A stretch of DNA of 64,000 nucleotides from Clostridia bacterium (GTDB lineage: Bacteria > Bacillota > Clostridia > Lachnospirales > Lachnospiraceae), in contig CAJTEN010000020.1 in the NCBI GenBank assembly GCA_910575245.1, positions 1 to 64,000 of the forward strand. Direction: 5' to 3'. A model generated the notes under the pieces. That model searched no databases. It was not told the origin of the DNA and saw nothing but the letters and a program-made list of their open reading frames with translations. Positions 60,170 through 64,000 of this stretch are shown here, in pieces (positions within the stretch are counted from its first letter, which is position 1; the number at the start of each line of letters is the position of its first letter). The position numbers and the translations under genes are program-made.

Positions 60170-61414
60170 ATGTGGAGATTGTATAGAGAAGAAATGAAAC
60201 GCATCCTGAGAAGCCGGAGCACCATCCTGTTTCTGGCAGCGGCTGTGGGTTTGTCGGTTTTTATGGCCTGGGTGCCTGTCACTTATGAGCGATATACTTA
60301 TGAAGAGAATGGGCAGAAAATCACAATAGAGGGACGGGAAGCTCTCGCCAGGAAGAAAGAGATGGAAGCGCCGTCATGCGGCGAGGTTACACCGGAAAAA
60401 ATGGCCGAAGGGCTGGCATACTACCACAAGAACCTGGATATTTACGGGGACTTCTATGCGGAAGACTTCCCCCTGAATCTTAAGGTGCAGGAAATTTATC
60501 CCTGGATGCCATTGCTCATAAAGCTTCGCGAAGTGATGGCCGATCCGGTCAGCGGACTTGCGCCTGAATATACACAAATCACGCGGGAAGACGCTCTGGC
60601 CTATTATGACCGCTGCCGCAGCCATATAACCGACTTAATGAATCTGGAGCAAAAAGAAAACCCGGATGCACGGCAGACCGCTGTCCGGATGTATAAAAAA
60701 GTGAACGGACCGTTTTATTATTATTCCGGCTACGGCACCAATATGGCCGAGTACGAAGGAATGTACCTGTTTCTTCTCATGTTCCTGTGCATTATGATCA
60801 CCGCACCGTTATTCTGCTGTGAATATCAGACCGGTGCGGATGATATCCTGCGCAGTACGAAACATGGCAAACGGCGTCTGGCAGTTGTCAAGATCCTCTC
60901 CGCCCTCAGCATCGGTATCGCAGCATTCCTGCCATGTATGACCGTCTTCCAGATCATTTCCAACAGCCTTTTCGGCTGGGAATGCAGACAGACGTCCATG
61001 CAGATCCTGTTCTCGGCAGTGAGTCTTCTGGACTTAAACGTAGGAGAACTACAAAACTTTGTTATGCTGTCCGGCTTCATCACCCTGCTTGCCAGCATCT
61101 GCTTCGTGCTCTTCCTCTCCTCCGCCTGCCGGAATACTACGACAGCCACCGGGCTGACCATCGCGTTCGCTATCCTGCCGACTCTTTTCTACATGCTGGT
61201 CGGCGGAAGTTTAGGATCCTACCTCAGGGTATTGATGCCCTCCGGCGCGCTGGGCGGAAGCAACGCGTTCCTCTACGCCCTGGCCGATTTTGAATTCCTG
61301 AAAGCCGGTCCTTTCACGGTATGGACACCCTGGCTGATGCTGGCAGTCCCCGCACTGGAAATCCCGCTTTTTCTCTGGCTGACCGTGAGAACTTACAGCC
61401 AAAGATCCATGTAG
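60170..61414 (+). CDS. ABC-2-type permease
   Basis: A 414-residue membrane protein. One N-terminal helix (FLAAAVGLSVFMAWV) is followed by an outer domain of about 150 residues and then five or six helices (from YLFLLMFLCIMITAPLF onward). This is the ABC-2 arrangement of exporters such as BcrB-like or lantibiotic-immunity permeases. Last gene of the sigma-membrane-ATPase-permease operon. Substrate unknown; a cell-envelope stress response is a reasonable guess. Confidence 0.82.
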   Translation: MWRLYREEMKRILRSRSTILFLAAAVGLSVFMAWVPVTYERYTYEENGQKITIEGREALARKKEMEAPSCGEVTPEKMAEGLAYYHKNLDIYGDFYAEDFPLNLKVQEIYPWMPLLIKLREVMADPVSGLAPEYTQITREDALAYYDRCRSHITDLMNLEQKENPDARQTAVRMYKKVNGPFYYYSGYGTNMAEYEGMYLFLLMFLCIMITAPLFCCEYQTGADDILRSTKHGKRRLAVVKILSALSIGIAAFLPCMTVFQIISNSLFGWECRQTSMQILFSAVSLLDLNVGELQNFVMLSGFITLLASICFVLFLSSACRNTTTATGLTIAFAILPTLFYMLVGGSLGSYLRVLMPSGALGGSNAFLYALADFEFLKAGPFTVWTPWLMLAVPALEIPLFLWLTVRTYSQRSM

Positions 61415-61447
61415 GGAGAATTCCCCATACACAATACCATAAAGGCG

Positions 61448-62575
61448 TTATGGATTGCACCGTTTGCACGGATCATCATACCCTGCAGCCACAGCCTCTT
61501 CTCTCGTGTTGAACACGGCCTGGTTCTTTTCCAGAGGCAGGGAACTGCAGGTAGATCTGTGCAGCTTGCCGTTATTCTTATTACCGATATAATTACCGGA
61601 TGCAGGCGCCTCTCCTGTGGGAAACTGATTCCCGGTACTGCCCACGGACCCTCCTGTCGGTTCCCCTGCCTTCCAGGTATCGGACGGTGCACTGTTCCAT
61701 GTGATCTTGCTGCCGTCCGAAACAGCCACGATTGTTCCCTGCTCATCACTACGGAATACCTTTACACCCATGGCCCGCAAATTGTTGAGCGTCTCGGCAT
61801 GGGGATGTCCATAACTGTTATCCTCTCCGCAGCTGATCACCGCATAATCCGGGGAAACCGCCTCCAAAAACTTCTTCGATGACGAAGAACGGCTTCCGTG
61901 ATGCCCTACCTTCAGTACATCCGCCTCCACATCTGCTCCGCTCTTCAGGATATCCGATTCTTCCTCTTCCTCCGCATCTCCCATAAACAGGAACCTGTTC
62001 TCACCATGTTCGACCAGAAGAACGATAGAATTGTTATTGGCGTCCTCATAACTTTCAGACGGTCCAAGAACCGTACACACGGCACCGCCCAGCTTAAAAC
62101 TGTCCCCAGGCTCCGGAACCGTGTTCTTGTACCCCTTCTGTTTCATCGTATCCACAACGTCCCGGTAAGTAGCCGTGTCCTTGGACATGTCGGGCATCAT
62201 GACTGTTCCACAGTCAAACTTATAGAGGATGACATCCAATCCTCCGATATGATCGGCATCAGGATGCGTGCCTACGGCATATTTCAACTTCCTGACACCC
62301 TGTTTGCTGAGATAATTCTGTATTTTGGTACCCTGGTCATTGTCTCCGGCATCAATCAGCATATATTCCCCGTCACATTCTGCCAGAATACAGTCTCCCT
62401 GCCCCACATCCAGATAGTGAACCGTCAATTCCGATGTCTTGCCCTTATCTTTCTGGTTCACCGCAAGCACGCGTGGCACAGATGTCCCGGATGCGCTCCC
62501 CAGAAGAGGAATGCCGATCATAAGTGTTAAGAACAAAGCCGATAACCGCAGCAGAATTTTGTTTTTTGTCTTCAT
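61448..62575 (-). CDS. Secreted ComEC/Rec2-like metallo-beta-lactamase-fold hydrolase
   Basis: A 375-residue protein with a signal peptide (LRLSALFLTLMIGIPLLGSA). The MBL domain is like the C-terminal part of ComEC: LDVGQGDCILAECDGEYMLIDAG, the metal-binding GTHPDADHIGG, and KVGHHGSRSSSS. The last 50 residues form a separate small domain (YIGNKNNGKLHRSTCSSLP, DPCKRCNP) like the Cys-containing, Ada-type tail found on secreted nucleases. Probably a surface or secreted nuclease or phosphodiesterase. It converges with the ABC operon, with only 33 bp between. Confidence 0.85.
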   Translation of the reverse strand: MKTKNKILLRLSALFLTLMIGIPLLGSASGTSVPRVLAVNQKDKGKTSELTVHYLDVGQGDCILAECDGEYMLIDAGDNDQGTKIQNYLSKQGVRKLKYAVGTHPDADHIGGLDVILYKFDCGTVMMPDMSKDTATYRDVVDTMKQKGYKNTVPEPGDSFKLGGAVCTVLGPSESYEDANNNSIVLLVEHGENRFLFMGDAEEEEESDILKSGADVEADVLKVGHHGSRSSSSKKFLEAVSPDYAVISCGEDNSYGHPHAETLNNLRAMGVKVFRSDEQGTIVAVSDGSKITWNSAPSDTWKAGEPTGGSVGSTGNQFPTGEAPASGNYIGNKNNGKLHRSTCSSLPLEKNQAVFNTREEAVAAGYDDPCKRCNP

Positions 62576-62813
62576 AATTTACCTCACCACTCCTATCCCC
62601 ATCTCACAGCCGGCAGACGCCACAATTTCTTCCGGACGCCATATTCCGCAGATAATCGTCCGGACACATTCCGTTATCTGTCGTACATATCTGCCCGACA
62701 TAAACTAATATGATTTATAAAGTTTTACTCTCAGGATGGAATTGAAAGAATTTATATGTAATATTTTACAGACTGCGTCTGAAAATGACAAGCAAATTCT
62801 TGCAAAACCGACC

Positions 62814-63008
62814 CGCGGTATATCAGCCGTGAATCAATGTCATTAAGTTAAGTCTATACACAGCGTCTGATATGATAGGATTCTCCTGAGAGCCATTGGA
62901 AAACGCCGGTACTTAATGAGGTTTTCCACGAATTTAGTACCGCTGCGTTTGGAACTGAGCGAAGGCGCGTCCGGCTTAACTTAATGACATTGAGCCGTGA
63001 ATAGTAAC
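62814..63008. mobile_element. MITE family A, copy 3: remnant split by a family B element
   Basis: The right end of family A (CGCGGTATATCAGCCGTGAA continuing to TAGTAAC) is present at 62814-62833 and 62994-63008, with a family B element between. The left 100 bp of the family A element is missing; sequence before 62814 does not match. Confidence 0.8.
62834..62993. mobile_element. MITE family B, copy 3 (160 bp), nested in family A
   Basis: Ends TCAATGTCATTAAGTTAAG / CTTAACTTAATGACATTGA are perfect 19-bp inverted repeats. The 8-bp duplication GCCGTGAA (62826-62833 and 62994-63001) was taken from the end of the family A element, proving insertion into it. One internal hairpin arm present in copies 1 and 2 is deleted. 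Confidence 0.92.
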
Positions 63009-63017
63009 AACAGTTGG

Positions 63018-64000
63018 GTCGAGTAGACTTGCCCCTTGTGGGGCAGGCCCCTCTTCAGAACCGGACGTGCGGCTTTTCCGCATCCGGCTCTTTGCAAAGT
63101 TAATTGTTCAACAACTATCACCCATAGATACTAACATATATTTCCGGGTGAGCCAGAGGATACTCTTTTAGCATCGCATTAAATGCTTCCCATGTATAAC
63201 TTTTCTTCTGGCTCCTGCGGTTTAACCAATAGAACAGACTTCTCCTGACTCGATAACAGAAGTCATTTATGCCCTTAAAGTTGTCGGTTATCCCATAGTA
63301 ATGATAGTATCCAGCCAGTATCTGATTCAGCTTTTTAATTATCTGCGCAAGCGGCAGTATTCGCATTTTTGCTATCTCTCTGTGCACTTCCCTGCACTTC
63401 TTCGCAAACTTCTTTCTGCTGGTTTTCCTCTTCACCCTGAACTTTCCGTTCCTGCTTTTGGAACAATAGTGTGTAAAGCCCAGGAACGTAAAAGTGCCCG
63501 GCTTTTTCCCCTTCTTCCCGCACTGCTCCTGTGCATACCTTCCAAACTCGGTCAGCCTGCTTTTACTTTCCTCTAGCTCCAGTCCAAAGTGCTTCATTCT
63601 CTGCTTCAGTCTCTCATAGAATTCTTCTGCTTCCTTTTTGTACTGGAAACAGCACACAAAATCATCTGCATAAACTATTATCTCTGCATACCCTCTCAGG
63701 CATGGCTTTACCTTCTCCTTGAACCACCTTATCAGCACATAGTGCATGTAGATGTTTGCAATGATTGGCGAACAGACTGACCCTTGCCCGCTTCCTTCCT
63801 CAGCTTCTTCATACCGAAAGTCTTTCATTATCCCTGCTTTCAGCATCCGTCTCACCAGTCTGGTTATGTTCGGGTCTTTTATCCTGTTTTCTATGAATTT
63901 GACTGTCCATTCATGGTCTATATGGCCGAAGAATCCTTTTATATCCGCATCCAGTACGTAGTTCGTCGGATGCTCTTCTATCATGCCGTTTAGTCTCCTG
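63018..64000 (-). mobile_element. Second group II intron, 5' part outside the window
   Basis: On the minus strand the domain V hairpin GAGCCGGATGCGG-AAAA-CCGCACGTCCGGTTC is at 63090-63058. A domain VI stem (GCCTGCCCC / GGGGCAAG) and the end CTACTCGAC at about 63018 follow. The intron ends 9 bp from the family A MITE remnant. It is a different lineage from the intron at 4534-6420. Confidence 0.78.
63118..64000 (-). CDS. ltrA: Group II intron reverse transcriptase/maturase, partial (5' end beyond window)
   Basis: The frame is open to the window edge. An internal ATG at 63984 is followed by TNYVLDADIKGFFGHIDHEW, a mid-protein motif, so the true start lies beyond 64000. Visible parts are the first catalytic Asp (LDADIKGFF), GSGQGSVCSPIIANIYMHYV, the YADD box (EIIVYADDFVC), the X/maturase region and a C-terminal group II maturase segment ending near PLAHPEIYVSIYG. 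Clearly distinct in sequence from the other intron protein here. Confidence 0.9.
   Translation of the reverse strand, partial: RRLNGMIEEHPTNYVLDADIKGFFGHIDHEWTVKFIENRIKDPNITRLVRRMLKAGIMKDFRYEEAEEGSGQGSVCSPIIANIYMHYVLIRWFKEKVKPCLRGYAEIIVYADDFVCCFQYKKEAEEFYERLKQRMKHFGLELEESKSRLTEFGRYAQEQCGKKGKKPGTFTFLGFTHYCSKSRNGKFRVKRKTSRKKFAKKCREVHREIAKMRILPLAQIIKKLNQILAGYYHYYGITDNFKGINDFCYRVRRSLFYWLNRRSQKKSYTWEAFNAMLKEYPLAHPEIYVSIYG

Noticed and set aside
1..64000. Prophage or integrative conjugative element
   Set aside because: No integrase, relaxase, capsid, portal or terminase gene was seen. The mobile content is IS, MITE and intron only.

Overview
The window looks like a chromosomal segment of a gut-type Clostridia, most likely Lachnospiraceae. 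Pointers are the moderate GC content, strong AGGAGG ribosome-binding sites, sigma-A promoters with 17-bp spacers, several Rpn-type PD-(D/E)XK proteins, XRE- and two-component-linked ABC transporters, and an energy metabolism built on sugars and sugar acids. No rRNA, tRNA, CRISPR array, integrase or prophage structural gene was seen. The species cannot be named from the sequence.

Layout. 0-6.7 kb is a decayed mobile-element zone: two multiply frameshifted genes, an Rpn fragment cut by an IS4-like element, a HigBA-like toxin-antitoxin pair, a group II intron placed just after a terminator, and a toxin remnant. 6.7-11.3 kb holds surface acylation genes (acyltransferase-3, SGNH hydrolase, MBOAT) and a small Mor-like regulator. 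11.3-13.6 kb holds a broken release-factor-like gene, an Rpn gene and an unannotated 53-residue Cys-rich gene. 13.6-17.3 kb is an XRE-ATPase-permease operon. 17.4-25.4 kb holds a tandem hemerythrin, a BlaI/BlaR-like operon with a frameshift and a lipoprotein, a MotA/MotB-like pair and an Fe-S aldo/keto reductase. 25.5-31.6 kb holds MarR-MATE, a GH31 glucosidase and an Rpn gene. 31.6-36.7 kb is an ABC transporter with its own two-component system.

37-46 kb holds an AAA ATPase followed by a sugar-acid operon (gntP, an IlvD/Edd-type dehydratase, eda and kdgK) with a FadR-type GntR regulator encoded just upstream. Together these would import an aldonic acid, dehydrate it to a 2-keto-3-deoxy acid, phosphorylate that and cleave it to pyruvate plus glyceraldehyde-3-phosphate. 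A 122-bp repeat occurs 3.4 times inside this operon. 46-51.3 kb holds a GH13 glucosidase with its GPH symporter, then a cobalamin riboswitch ahead of a transcobalamin-like lipoprotein and an ECF S component. 51.4-56 kb holds an unusual cupin-kinase fusion coupled to a MATE exporter, and an OFA-family MFS transporter. 56-64 kb holds an Rpn gene with a 21-bp heptad repeat, a sigma factor-membrane protein-ABC operon, a ComEC-like secreted metallo-hydrolase, nested MITEs and a second group II intron cut by the window edge.

The most distinctive features are three families of short non-autonomous inverted-repeat elements with 8-bp target duplications (one pair nested), the tandem hairpin cassettes in the sugar-acid operon, and the cupin-phosphotransferase fusion whose upstream region was taken over by a MITE.
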